This document shows, piece by piece, positions 22,115-34,500 of a stretch of 64,000 nucleotides of DNA; position 1 is the first letter of the stretch, and the number at the start of each line of letters is the position of its first letter. Both the position numbers and the translations under genes were made by a program. Origin of the DNA: Ulva prolifera (taxonomy: Eukaryota; Chlorophyta; Ulvophyceae; Ulvales; Ulvaceae); contig CM041203.1 of the NCBI GenBank assembly GCA_023078555.1, positions 4,486,538 to 4,550,537 of the forward strand, written 5' to 3'. The notes beneath the pieces were generated by a model, which had not been told where the DNA came from, made no database searches, and saw only the letters and a program-made list of their open reading frames with translations.

Positions 22115-25100
22115 TCAGCGCGCGCTGCGGGGCACCGCGGCGGGGCGCGGCTTGCGGTGCACCACGCGGTACATGTGATCGATTTCAGGCCAGCAGTGGA
22201 GCTGTGGAACAGTGGCGCAGATCAGGCCCCCCCGTTTTCTCCATGCATTTCCTTTCTTTTCCCCCCGTTTTAGCGGAAGAGGCCTCGGGCCCTCTCCGCG
22301 TTGCACATGTGCGTTTGCAGGGGGGCAGCCCGGGGGTCATGCGGGGGCATGACCGCGGCCGAGCGCGGCCTATCTGCGCTTCAAGCCACGCACCGCCGTC
22401 GGCGCGTCGACCTGCGAAATGCATGCGCCATGCGCGTCGGAGATGACGAGCAGCGAAAAGCGCTGCGCGGCGGCCGCGGCGCCGGTGGAGCGCGCGTACT
22501 CCAGCCGCCCGAGGGTGTCCGTGTAGCCGTCCCGCCAGAACTTCACCTGAATGCATGCAGCTCATGCATGATGGGCACGCGGGGTGCATGCCATGGCGTC
22601 CGCCGGGCGCAAGGGGGAGGTCCGCGGCACGAGTCCAATACGTGACTCACAAACGAGCTTTGCGCCGCACAGCTGACAAGGTTGGGCCAAGCGGGATTAT
22701 ATGCATGAAGTCACATATGCATGGATGCATCTGCGCCGGCTGCGGGCACCAAACAAGTGCTTGCAGAGCACCCCACAGGCCATGCATGCGGGGGTAGCGC
22801 ACCATGCCGTTGACCCTGGCAAACACCTTGACGTACGCTCCCTCCACCGGGACCTTCCGCCCCGCCGCGCCGCCTGCTGCTCGCTGCGCTGCATGCTGCG
22901 GCGCCAGCACGGCGACGATGCCGCGCTCCGCCTGCAGCTGCAGGGAGACGGTGGTGGCGACCACCAGGGTCTCCTCCCGCAGGCCACGGTAGCGCACCTC
23001 AGCCACGCCGCACAATGCATGCTGATCTGCACGCCCACAACGCACGCTGTCATGCACAGGTGGCCGTCTCCTGACTGTGCCTTGAGACTCTACCCGCCGG
23101 CTTGGCAGATGCACAACAGCAGCACGAGCTGCTGAGAGGGCCGGGGCAGGTTACGACACTGCCCCTTTGCGCCATGATATAGATTGGAGGAGTCTATAAT
23201 CTGGAGTGAGAATCACAAGACCGAGCCGAAAGATTGGCAACGCGGCATGATCAGGCCTCGAGGCTCCATGTACAACCTGGCTGGGCACCGACAGACCGAT
23301 GCGTCGTGCTCAGTGGAGACGGTGGAGCAGTCGCATGCCGTGCATGCCATGCGTTCTGTTGATGTCGTGGGAATGGTGTATGCTCAGGAAATGGTGGATG
23401 AGCCAGCCGCTGGGGAGTCGCACCAGGAGCGAGGGCGGACAGGTCCAGCTGAGTGGTGCCGGAGGCGTGCGCTGCCACCCGCACACTCCACCTCGGCTCC
23501 ACCAGCTCCACTCCCCCGCCCTCATGTAGCTCCTCAAACGGCCGCATGCTGAAGGCAACCTCGATGTCCACCTCACGGAATGCCACCTCCAGCCACTCCT
23601 GCTCCCCTCCATCGGCCCCACCGGCACCCGAGGCCCCATCGTAGCCCGGCGTAGACACGACAACGCGGCCCTTCGGCCCCTCCGTGGCATCCAGCGAAAG
23701 GAACGCGTCCCGCGCCGTCGGCGCCGCCGACGCATGATCCTCATGCAACGCTTCGTCGGCCCCGCCCTCGGCGCCGTGCTGCGCCTGTGCAGCTTGCTGG
23801 GCCTGCAGCTCGGAGACGTACGACGCCATGTCCGCCCACAGCGTGGCCCACCGCCCGGCGCTCACTTGTGCGGCGTGCTTGTGGACCACAGCGGCGACGG
23901 CGGCCAGCATGGAGTCCGTGCTGTGCTGTGGTGACTGTTCGTCTGCCGCGGCGTGGCGTGGGGGGTGCAGTGGGACGCCGGAGAGGGTGAGGAAGGCCCA
24001 GAGGTAGTCCCGCTGCATCGCCGTGGTGGAGGGGGCGTTGGTGCCGGGGCCGGAGGGGGAGGGGTCTGCAGCGGGTGAGGCCGCCGCCGCCGCCGCCGCC
24101 GCCGCCTCTGCGTCAGCGCGGCTCAGCAGCTCCCCGGCCTCTGGCAGCCGGTCCATCGCAGCCATGAAGCATGCCGCCTGCATCGCTGCTGCAGTCTGTC
24201 AGGCAACCGCATGCACACCATGCATGCGCGGCGCAGCTGCATCTTGTCCTCCAGCACCCCACTGCTGCTCGAGCTCCGGCGGATCTCGACGCAGCAGTCA
24301 GCACGCCTGTGCTCCACGATACACCGGTGCAGGCTGCTGAAATGCCCCGTCTGCTGTGAATCACGTAGTTCGTGCATAGCAAAGCACGTCCGACAAGTAG
24401 CAGGCGCTTGGCGGGGGTCCACAGTACCTGCTGCCTCACAACATGGCCAGCAGAAATTACAGGCACAGCACACACAGCACGCACAGCACGCACGGCACAC
24501 CTCGAGGAGGTCCGCCACGGAGAGGCGCGGCGCGCGGCACGCGCAGCAGAGGAAGTCCCGCCACGCGGCGTGCAGCTGCGGGCACGCAAAGGCGGGGGTT
24601 CCGGCAGACACGCCGAAGCGGTGGGCGCGGGGGTTGATGAGCGGCCAGAACTCTCGCAGCCGCACGCCCGCCGCGCCTCTGTCGATCTGCACGTCACGCA
24701 CACGGGGGTGGACAGCATGCGGAGTGAGCCTCACAACTGAAGCGACTAGGTTCTCACCACGTGACAACTTGCAATTTTGAACCACTGGCAGATTATGCAC
24801 TCAGACTCGGAAGACAAAAAAGGAAGCATTCTCCACAGAATCTGTCTTGTGAAGGCAGCACGAGTCTCTCATAGCAGAGTCAGCACGTGCATTCGGTCTT
24901 CTAAAATCTTCGACCCAAAACCAATCGATCAACAGTCTAAAGGGCGACCAGACAAGTGCGCTTTCACATGCCGTATCGCGGGACAGGGGGGGCGCACGTG
25001 GGCCTTGCCGCAATGAAACGGCGCCCCAACAAACTGTGTGAGCCCGGAGTGGGACCCCGCAAGCCACTCCAGGATGCCGTCATGGTCGCCATGCCGCAGC

Positions 25101-28100
25101 GCCAGGCTCCAGATGTAATCGTCATACTGCCCCGCAGCACGCAGCGCGGCCAGCAGCCGCCGGTGGAAGTCCTCGCTGCGTCGGGCACGCCACGCGATCT
25201 CGGCCAGGGGCAGCGCGTGGGTCGCGCCGGAGACCGCGGCGAGCACGTCGGCGTCAGTGGCGTAGGTGCTCAGCAGCCACGCGCGGCTGCCGGGGACCAG
25301 GCCTTGCTCCGCTGCGCCGTCTGGCGGGGTGGGCATGTGAGTCACCGCCTGCATGCGTGCGGGTGTCAGGCTGGGCGTAAGGGCTGTCGTGAGTGCTGCT
25401 TCCGCTGTGGCAATTCAATTGTGTCTCCGCGATTGATGCCCTCACTCTTCAGTGGCATCAAGTATGCACGGAGCTACGTTTCAGCCATACTTGCTCAACA
25501 CTGGCGGTGGCACGAGGATCTAACGCGGCAAGCGTCTCAGCTCCATGAGTTGCACGGGTACAGGCTGTGGGATGATAGTGCCCCGAAGCAGGTCAGGTCC
25601 AGTCAAGCTCTGCATCTACATGCTACGCCACACTATGGGCCCGGCTACGGGATGTCCACTGTCACAGCTGTAAGCACAATATCTTGCACAGCAGGGTCCG
25701 GAGTCCGTGCAGCAACGGGCAGCAGCACTGACCCTGATGAGCACATGCATGTGCAGTCTCCCGTGTAACGAGACTTCTAATCTGGGGGATCTATTTCTAC
25801 ACTTTTGACGCTATGTATTACCACAGGGGAAGAGCGGGGGGCACCCGACTGCGCGGAAGAGGGTCGGACCTGGAGGGGGGCGCCGCCGTTGAGCTCCACC
25901 GTCTGCGCAAGGCGCTCCCGCCGCAGGATCGACGCCACCGGGGCCTCAAACTCACCGGCCTCGGGGAAGTAGAACTGGACCTCATGCTGCACACACGCAA
26001 ACGGGGCGACCCTGTAGCCACGCATGTCGACAAAGCTGGCGCCGCCCACAGCCACGGCACCACCGGGGCATGGCACCAGCACCTCCGCGTGCCGCTCGTC
26101 GGCGGTAGGGTTGCTGATGATCACGCGGAGCGTGTACACGCGGTGCACGAGGAGCGGCCCGGTAGCCATTTTGGTTCCGCGCTCGCCGGTGCTCGCGTCA
26201 GTGTACACCGCGTCCTTCGGATCCACGATGCACATGTACCCTAACAGTTCCGACATGCCTGCGGCAGGGCGCGCAGAGGAGGTGGAAGTCGAGGCTGCGC
26301 CTCGGTCTTTTGGGTGTTCCCCGGGAGCAGTGTCAGGGTGCACCCTGTCTTCGATGGCGACCTCGTGGGTGAATGCAAACAGAGGCGAGGCTGCCGTGAG
26401 CTGTAGCGAGCAGCCGTCAAAGGCGTGGCCATGCTGCGCACGCTGCTGCGGCGGGTCGTCCATCGCCGGCGGCTCGACACAGTTGCCGGCCGGAAATCCC
26501 TGAAAGGTTCGCGACAGAATTCCGGCGGCGGTGGCCGCAGTTACGAAGTCCACTGGCGCGGTGTGGATGTTGCGGGACAGGAAGAGCCCGGCACTGGCGG
26601 GGGAATCGGTGGCGGCGGATGAGAAGGTGTCGAGAAGGTACTCAGCAAAGTCGGCCCAGAACGCACTCAGCTGGTCACCACTGCGGCTGGAAGGGCCCTG
26701 CACAGCCACGGCGCGTCCGCTGCGATGTGCGCGGCATGCATGAGGAGTGCACCACCGGGCCACAGTTGCCGGAACCAAGTGACGTAACACTGAACAGCGC
26801 CGCACGCGCACGTGGCCAGCACGCCGCACCCTCAAGGATGCCTACTGAGAGCGCGCTCCCCGCACTGTTTGTGAGAGCTACTTCAGGGCTGGTCCGTGCG
26901 ACCAGAATCTCATACATGCGCAGCTTGCGCTGCCTTGATCTGGAGGCAAGCGTGGAAGTGAGCAGCCAAGCGAGTAGAGGGGGCTGCAGGGTGCTGCTGT
27001 ATCGGCCGGTGGAAAGAGGCCACTGCTTCCGGTTGTGATGGGTTCCGACGCACCAGCCAGTACCCCGCCTCACGCCACGCCAGCGTGTCCTCAAACGCAA
27101 ACTCCTCCTTCGCCGCCGCGGCGGCCTCCCCCCGCATCTTCGCAAGCTCGCGCTGCCCCGCCTCGTCAGCGTGCGTCTGAGGCATGTACATCGATGTCTG
27201 GGGGAAGGGCTCTACTGAGTCAGCACTTGCGGCTCCAAACAGCGAGGCGCTGGGGGCGGGCGGGGGCGGCGCGGCTCCAAAGGATGCAGCGCTGCCAGAC
27301 ATGGCGCCCCGTGCGGCACCCGGGCCACCTGGCGGCTGAGGCTGGCCAAAGAGGCCGCCCCGAGGGGCCGGCGCGGCTGCTGCAGGTGGGGCATGATGCG
27401 CTGCGGGCCGGGGTGGCTCAGGGGGCTTCGGAGCGGCTGCAGAGGTGGACAGCGACCCATGCTCCAGCGCGATATCGAACCGCTTCTGCTCCCTGCAAGC
27501 TGTGGCACGCGTATGCATGTACGCCATGCATCAGGATCATGTGTGCCAAGCACCAAAATGTGGTCAAGTGCTGTGGCTGCGGGGCCACCGCCATGGCCTG
27601 CAGCTGGGGGGCGCGTTGTCCAGCAGATGCTATCACCCAAAACTACACAGCACTTCCGCTGAAAGCAGCTGTTTGGGATTCTAGGCCGCGGAACATCTTG
27701 CCGCACTGCAGGTGCCACTGGGCATGCCGCGTCGCATGCATGTGCTCGCAACTTGAAGGAAGTCGGCGATGCGCCAGGGCGATTACGACAGAACTTCCGC
27801 ACTCAGACCAACTTGACCTGTCTCATACTTCTACATATAAATGGAGCGTGCCCCAGGTCATGCATGCACAGCAGGCAGCCCGCACCACTGCCGCAGGCGG
27901 CGGTCCGCCTCCGTTGACCGCCACCGACTCGCCGCAGCGCGCAGCATGGCAGCATCGCGCAGCACGGCCGCAGCGAGCACGACCTCCAGGGCGGTCATGC
28001 GGCTCACCGCACGCATGTCCCCCATGCGTACACGGAGATCCGCGGTGTCGCCGGTGAGTATCAGTGTTATCACGTCGCGTTCGCTCGGCGCGCGCTGCGC

Positions 28101-28585
28101 AAGCAGGGGCTGAACGTGCGCATTGAAAAAGGGCTCATCGCCGAATCGGAGGAACAGGAACAGCTCGTAGCAGGCTTTGTCCTCCACAGCTTTGAGCTTC
28201 TCCTCTTCCGACAAGCCTCCCCAGCTGCCCACAAGCGCAAACTTCTTCCACGCATCTTGGGGACCACCCCCCGGAATGCGGCCGGCGAGGGCGGGGCGCT
28301 CCAGCCCCAGCAGCGCCGTGAACATCGCATGCACGTCATGCATGTTGTCGACAATCGTGACCTTGGCGACGTGCACGTTGCCCACCGTCAGGGTCTCGCC
28401 AACGGCGCACGCATGGGCCTGCTTGCGGCGCGTGTGGGGGGCGCCGGGGGGGAGCCTCCGCCCCGCACGGGGGTCCACGCAAGGCCGCGCAGAGGCGGCC
28501 GGGGGCGGGTCGCAGGCCACCTGCGTCTGCGCCGCCGCACAGCTGCCGTCCGCACAGAAGACCTCCAGCCGTGCAACAGAGAACC
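22115..28585 (-). other. C-terminal helical and FYFP block of the macroglobulin-like gene
   Basis: Exon 27886-28585 (VTIVDNMHDVHAMFTAL, EDKACYELFLFLRFGDEPFF) is a helical segment. Exon 27054-27492 has a long Pro/Ala/Gly insertion with LFG and SFG repeats, then AWREAGYWL. Exon 25870-26697 has FWADFAEYL, FLSRN, LLVHRVYTLRVIISNPT and VQFYFPEAGEF. Exon about 25050-25348 has LPLAEIAWRARR and YDDYIWSLALRHGD. Exon 24501-24686 has REFWPLINPRAHRFG. Exon 23424-24188 has a poly-alanine run, DYLWAFLTL and LWADMASYV. The last exons read VPVEGAYVKVFARVNGM, VKFWRDGYTDTLGRLEYA and FSLLVISDAHG, then end VPRSAR. These are the most diagnostic family motifs. Confidence 0.7.
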
Positions 28586-31500
28586 CTGCACCCGGCGGAT
28601 GCATGGTCTGCATGCATAATACACATGGGACACATCCGACTGCCACGCATGCCCACGCCGGCAGCTGCGCTGGTTCTGGGGCAACAGGCGATCGCTTGCT
28701 CTTCGGCCGGGTAGCGCCCCACCTGCTTTGTGAAGGGCAACAGTGGCGCTCGGAGTGGAGGGCGTAGCCTGCCGGACGACAGCATGGATGTGGCTATGGA
28801 TATGAACATACGCTCCATCATTGCATGGATGATGCATACACAGAAAAGCAGTGCCACCGACGCAGCGCCAGAGGAGTCGCGCCTGTGGACCAGTCGCCGG
28901 GCAGCTCCTCCAGTGGCACTCGCAGAGCGCCGCTCGCCGCCACCGCCACGTTCGCAAGCACGAGCGCCGGCCCGCAGAACTGCAGGCCCGGCATCGGCGC
29001 AGCAACCGGCGCCGCTCCAGTCCCAGACGCATGCATTGCCGCGCACGCGTAAGATCCTCCGACAGCATGATGAGTCATCCCGCCATGGTGGGCGGGGGCT
29101 TTCCCGGCCATGCGCTTGCAGCTGCGGTCGACTCCGTGGGCGGGGGGGCGCACTGCGAGGTCGACATTTGCCGCGGCGCCGTCTTGGACAGGGAGGGTGA
29201 GGAGGGAGGGCTTGTCCAGGGGGAGCGTCCGGAGGGTGCGCTTGTGGCCACAGGCGCGGCGATCGTGCACGTAGCGCACCTGCATGCAACACAGGCATGC
29301 GCGGAGCACGGCAGATATCGATCACAGATCTAGTTGTCAGGGTGGCTGGCGGCATCTCCCAGACCCCACCCTGGAGCCCCCCTGGTGGCATAGCATTCAC
29401 AGCAGCGCACCTCGTCGCCCATCTGCATGTCAGCCTGGACGCGGAGGTCTGCAGGGTCCAGCACCTTCGGCTCGATGCCGTCGCGGCGCGCCGGCCGGCA
29501 GCCGCCGCCCCAGGCTGACTCAGACGGCACAAAGCGCGACAGCATGATGGTTGCCATCCGCTGGCCGGAGCCGCCGCCAATGTCCGCCTGCATGCGTGCA
29601 CGCGCACACCGGTTAGGCATGACGCACACATATACATGCATGCACCACATGCATTGTGTTGACGTGCAAGCTCAGGCCCCCTGGCAACACCGACAAGGCC
29701 TTGTCGGTCAACCCCTCGCACGTGAAGTCGCAGGACACACAGATGCAGCGCGTGCGGTCAGTCGCACACATGTCACTCATGCATGTGCTCACAGCCCGCA
29801 CCTCGATTCCGTGCCTGGAGGAACATTCAAAGCGCCGGACGTGCAGCGGCTCGGAGAAGGTGAGCGGCCACAGCAAGATGCCGCACTTGCGCACGGCGGT
29901 GGACCCTACAGCCACATCTGGCGGCGACGGCGCGCCGCTTGCCAGGGGGGCCGGGGGCCGCGGCGGAGGCACGACGAGAACCTGCAGGGAGCGGCCCTCC
30001 GCGTGGAGGTCCAGCCGGTAGTGGCCAGGCTGCAGCGCGGCTGCTTTCACGCAGGCCCCTTCGATGGTGACAGGGTGGCGGCGGAGCGGGAGGCCCTCTG
30101 TCATGGACAGCAGCACCACATCCTCTGCATCCCCTGCACAGATGTCGCCATCACATCCCGCTCGAATCACCTCGTGAGAGGGGAGTGCGTGATCCAACAA
30201 ATGGAGGTCCTGCGAGGGAAGAGTGTTGCCTGGATTCAAAAAGCATGCGGGCCCAATCCACCCGACAGCACAGCGGAGGGAGCAATGGGACCCGCCCCAA
30301 CGTGGCCGAGGTATGCACCGAAAGTCGTGGAAGCGTTGACCAAATTGCCAGCCCTCCACATGACGGATCCACAATCATCTGGAGCCACGGTGCGACCGTT
30401 CCTGGCAAGACGATCGCACACGGAGACCGGGCAGAGTGAACGAGTGCAGCAGGGTGTGCGACAGAAGAGTGAAGCAGTCTGTACAAACAAAGCAACGGCA
30501 TCTCAATAAATCCACAAAGAGGGGGGGGGGGGGGGGGGGTCCGCACGGGCAACCGTCTGCTCGTCGTCCAACCGGCTGCCACTCTCCAGCAGCGCGGCGC
30601 CGCCGTGGCCTGCAAGGGGGATGGCCACCCAGTTCTCGGCGCCAGACTCCACGACGAGCGTCTCGTAAGGCGGCAGCGGCGCGGGCTGCGGCGCGGGGAG
30701 GTGCCAGGTGCGGCTGTACCTGTCCGGTAGCGCAGAGCAGCCGTCGTTGCTCCTGAAGCACATTCATAGCCGTTACTTCTCCTCCTTGTGTTATTTGGAG
30801 GGGGAAGTTTCAGTGTTTGTGTCCGTACTGTATGTAATGTCAAGAGACGTTGTGGGTTCCGCCGGGACTGGATGCGGCATTTTCATTTATTTGAGTGCCG
30901 TCGGCAATGTGGCTAGAGGGACAGACATGTTCTTTCGGTTTTCCGAGGTTCGTCGGCCACATGCTGTACAGGTCGGGACACACACAGTCTATTCTTTGGA
31001 CACTCGTCACATTGATGCTGCACTGCCTGTCAAATCTAGTTGGAGCAGCTCACGCGAGTATTGTGCTATGGGTGAATCGAGTTCCATCGAGGTGACAGCG
31101 GACAACGAGCCAGCTTGCATAGTGCACAGCAGTGAGTTGCCCCTTTTGTGATAGGACACTTCTGGCACCTGCGCCGCACTAGCACTGGTCAAGACGGGAC
31201 AACAATGTATATGATCATAGTTGCAAGTCACCGCAACGGCGACGGGCAGCCCGCGACATGACTAAACAATTTATATCACACTCGCCGCCACTGCTCTGTA
31301 CAGGACAAGACAACGCGTTGATCTCAAAGTTGGGACAGTGTTTCTCGATTTTGGGACAGAGTTTGACAACTGCTTAGATCACATACGGCATGCGATGTCA
31401 ACATGTACATCCGCTTTCAGCAATGACGTGCTACGCATGTGCCACACGGTGCGGCCACCGGCGACACAGCGTACGCGAGCCAATGCATGTGGGTGGCCCA

Positions 31501-34500
31501 GCAGTTCCAACGGCTTCGGCGGTGCGTCACCAGCACAGCGTGCAGGGACGGGTTGAATGCATGAAGGCGAAGATCCAAAGGGGGGGGGGGGGGGGGGGGG
31601 GAGGGGGCGCACAGGGACAGCCAGCGCAAGCCACGCAGCGACTCGACGGAGATGCAGCCGCGGTCGTCTGTGCGCACCTGCAGCGGCGCGGCGGGTTTGT
31701 TCCAGGCGCGGTGCTGCAGCTGCACGGCCACCGGCGCAGCCGGGATGGCTTCTCCGCACCTACCCAGCACCTGCATGGCACACGCTGTTCGCTTGCGTTG
31801 AGAGGTGGCCGGCAGGGCTGCAGCGCTCGATGGCCGATGCAGCTTCTGATTGTGGGGGGGATCCGGTGACACGGTTGATGACAAAAGCACCATGCATGTG
31901 TGTGTCTTGAGGTGCTGCATCAGCAGCACTCCAGGAACGATCGCCAGGACCCTGCGCAGCACACAGGCCACCTGTCGGTCCAGGTCGCCCCCTGACCTCG
32001 TGCAGGGCCATCTCATTGTGAGTGCCAGCCATCTCCAGTATGAGGCTTGCATATCTCAACGGCATAGTTCGTGGGACAGAAATACGTGGCATGTGCTTTA
32101 TGCATCATGCCATGGTGGCCAGTGTTATGCGCACCCGGACAGCCCGGAATGTGACCACGCACAGCACATTAGGGTAGCAGCAGATGCGTGCAGCACATGC
32201 ATGGATGCGCCGCACCTGGATGACGGCGCCGCCGCTGGGAGTCAGGGTGAGGTGTGCGGCCGCAATCGCGGCAGAGCTGTCGGCGACCGCGACGCCACAC
32301 GACGCGCACTGTTGGAGCGGCACAACCCGGGGCACGCCGTTGGGGCCGGGAGCCATGCATGTCGCCTTGGCCGAAAGTGTGATGGCGACGCGGCGGCAGC
32401 CCTCGGGTACCTTCAGGGTGTGCTCCGCGGCGCACGGCGGCTCCCGCAGCACGAAGCCCTGCGCCGCGGACGACGCTTCGGTGCCATGCGTGTCGGTGGT
32501 GACGACGGTGAGGTGGACGTCGTCGAGGAGTGAGAGTGGCGCAGGGGCGTCGTTGAGCGAGAGGGAGGCCCTGCGCACGCATGGGGATGGTGAATCTGTT
32601 CACAGGGATCTGGAGGCATTCGGGGACGGTGTGACCACGGGGCAGGGTGATGAGGGGATGAGTCCGGCAAGTGCCTGTAGACACATATTTGTGCAAAGGG
32701 CACTATGGCGCCGCCGCACGGTTGATCGAGACCTGGCAGTGCTTTAACGCTGACCGTGCATCATCGGCTATGGTTTGTGGCTGCTGCATGAGTTGACTGT
32801 CGTGGCTCCCGTGGCGCGCTGGCCTGCGAAACACAAGCACCGCGGCCAGGCAGCACACCTGAGCGGTCGGCAGGGCGCAACATGCATGGATGTGTGGCTG
32901 GGGTGCACCTGATGGGGATCGTGACGGTGGCGCCGGGCACGAGGGCCAGGGGGTCGAGCGTCCCGTCAGCCAGGGTGAGCTCGAACTGTTCCCGCTCCAG
33001 GGTGACTTCAACGGCCGACACGGCAACGCCGGCGTCGCACAGGGTCGCGACGGCGGCGTGCGTGGCGGCCGGGAACGGCACAAAGATCTCCTGCGCGCTG
33101 ACCTGCAGCGTACAGCACGCAGCGTGGGTGCCGTGGGCTCCCATCTGGATGCAGAACGGCCACACTTGTGCTGCTGACGGCGGTGGCACCGCGTCTGCTC
33201 AACTTGCAATCGGCACGATGCGACGTTTGGCATGGAGCAAAATGCACAATGGCCTTGACGCCCTGTTGAATAGCATACACATAGCCTCCAGCCTCACTCC
33301 AGTCTTGTTTCGTAATTTGGTGCAGCGGCCGAAGTTTGTAACTGGTTTGACCAGTCTGACACTGCCCAGGCAACGACCCCCAGACCACAGTCTGCAGACA
33401 CTGGCTGTTCACCAGCAGGCGCATCAGCAGCGTTGGGTGGCTCGTGACTCAACGAGCAGAGCATGCATGGTCTATCATCGGCAACAGGGGGGAGGGGGGA
33501 GGGCGGCGCTGGCTTGCTCCGCCGCGGCATGTCCTCCAGAAAGACTCCTCCCACGCTACAGGCTACAGGCTACAGGCTACAGGCTACAGGCTGGGGCATG
33601 GCAGGCACGCCGCACCTGTGGCAGATCGGCAAGCCGCGCGGGGTCCGCCGCGGGTGCTTCGTTGGCGGCGGCTCGGGGGCGATAGTCGCGGCCGCTGATG
33701 CGCAGGCTCGGCGCCGCCGGGGAGCGGCCGTCCTCGTAGAAGAGCGAGAACGCATGGCCGGCGATTGTTGTGCGCTGCATGCATTGGAGGGAGCCGCGGC
33801 GGATGACGGCCCTGCATCATGCACGCGTGTGGCCAGGGACATGTTCAGTGCAGGGACATATGTTGTGGCAAGCACTCCGGGCGGGCCATGCAGATCGTGG
33901 CCGGCAACATGCAAAGGCTCCGGGCGCTGCATCCTGTGCACATGCCAGAATAGCACACGGATCGAAGTGTTGGACCAGCGAGAGCTGCGAGTGAGTCTCC
34001 TGAAACCATCACCTCTGCGGTGTGCCCAATCGCTGCGCTCCGCCGAGCACAGATCAGCTGAAAAGTGGTGCAGCTCAGTTCCCGAAGTCTACAGCGGACC
34101 CTGTACATGGAGCCCAGCAACCTCGACAGCTACCAGGACGTATGCATGAGCGCCATGTATCACACCTGCACATCTTGCCGCGCGCCGCGACGTCCACCAC
34201 GACCGTCCCCCGGCGGCCGGCGGTATGCGGCAGCTCCAGCTTCAGCCGCTCAGCCATGAGCTCCGAGCCGCTGGTGGCCACCGTGAGCACCTCGGACGGC
34301 ACGACCGCCGTCAGGTCAACATCGGCGCCGACCTCCAGGTCGCCCACGGCCCCCCCGGCCAGCCAGCCCTCCAGCGAGATGCGGTAGAGTGACACCGTCA
34401 CGGAGGGGCCGACATTCTTGGCATCGACCCACACTGTCAGGGGGGCTGCGAGGGGGGTGAGCAGGGGGGTGTAGGGGGAGATCCGCAGCTGAGAGGCGGC

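Larger units (their letters stand above)
28880..31770 (-). other. Central block of the macroglobulin-like gene
   Basis: Exon 31613-31770 reads LQVRTDDRGCISVESLRGL, which fits the family pattern 'TDxxGxIxLGxLxGI'. Exon 30547-30752 reads SRTWHLPAP then VVESGAENWVAIPL. Exon 29802-30133 reads LQPGHYRLDL. Exon 29411-29587 ends VQADMQMGDE, and exon 29279 starts VRYVHDRRACGH then LPLDKPSLLTLPV. Together this is the family's 'GDEYRYVLDRR...RPxLLL' signature split across an intron. Donors after 31613 and 30547 are GTGCG followed within a few bases by long G/C homopolymers. Confidence 0.65.

Noticed and set aside
28336..29721. 461-codon minus-strand open frame
   Set aside because: It runs across introns of the macroglobulin-like gene in a frame other than the one carrying the conserved motifs.
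30841..31140. Plus-strand gene inside the intron of the macroglobulin-like gene
   Set aside because: The frame is open for about 100 codons but has no motif, no splice partners and lies wholly in the 30753-31612 intron.
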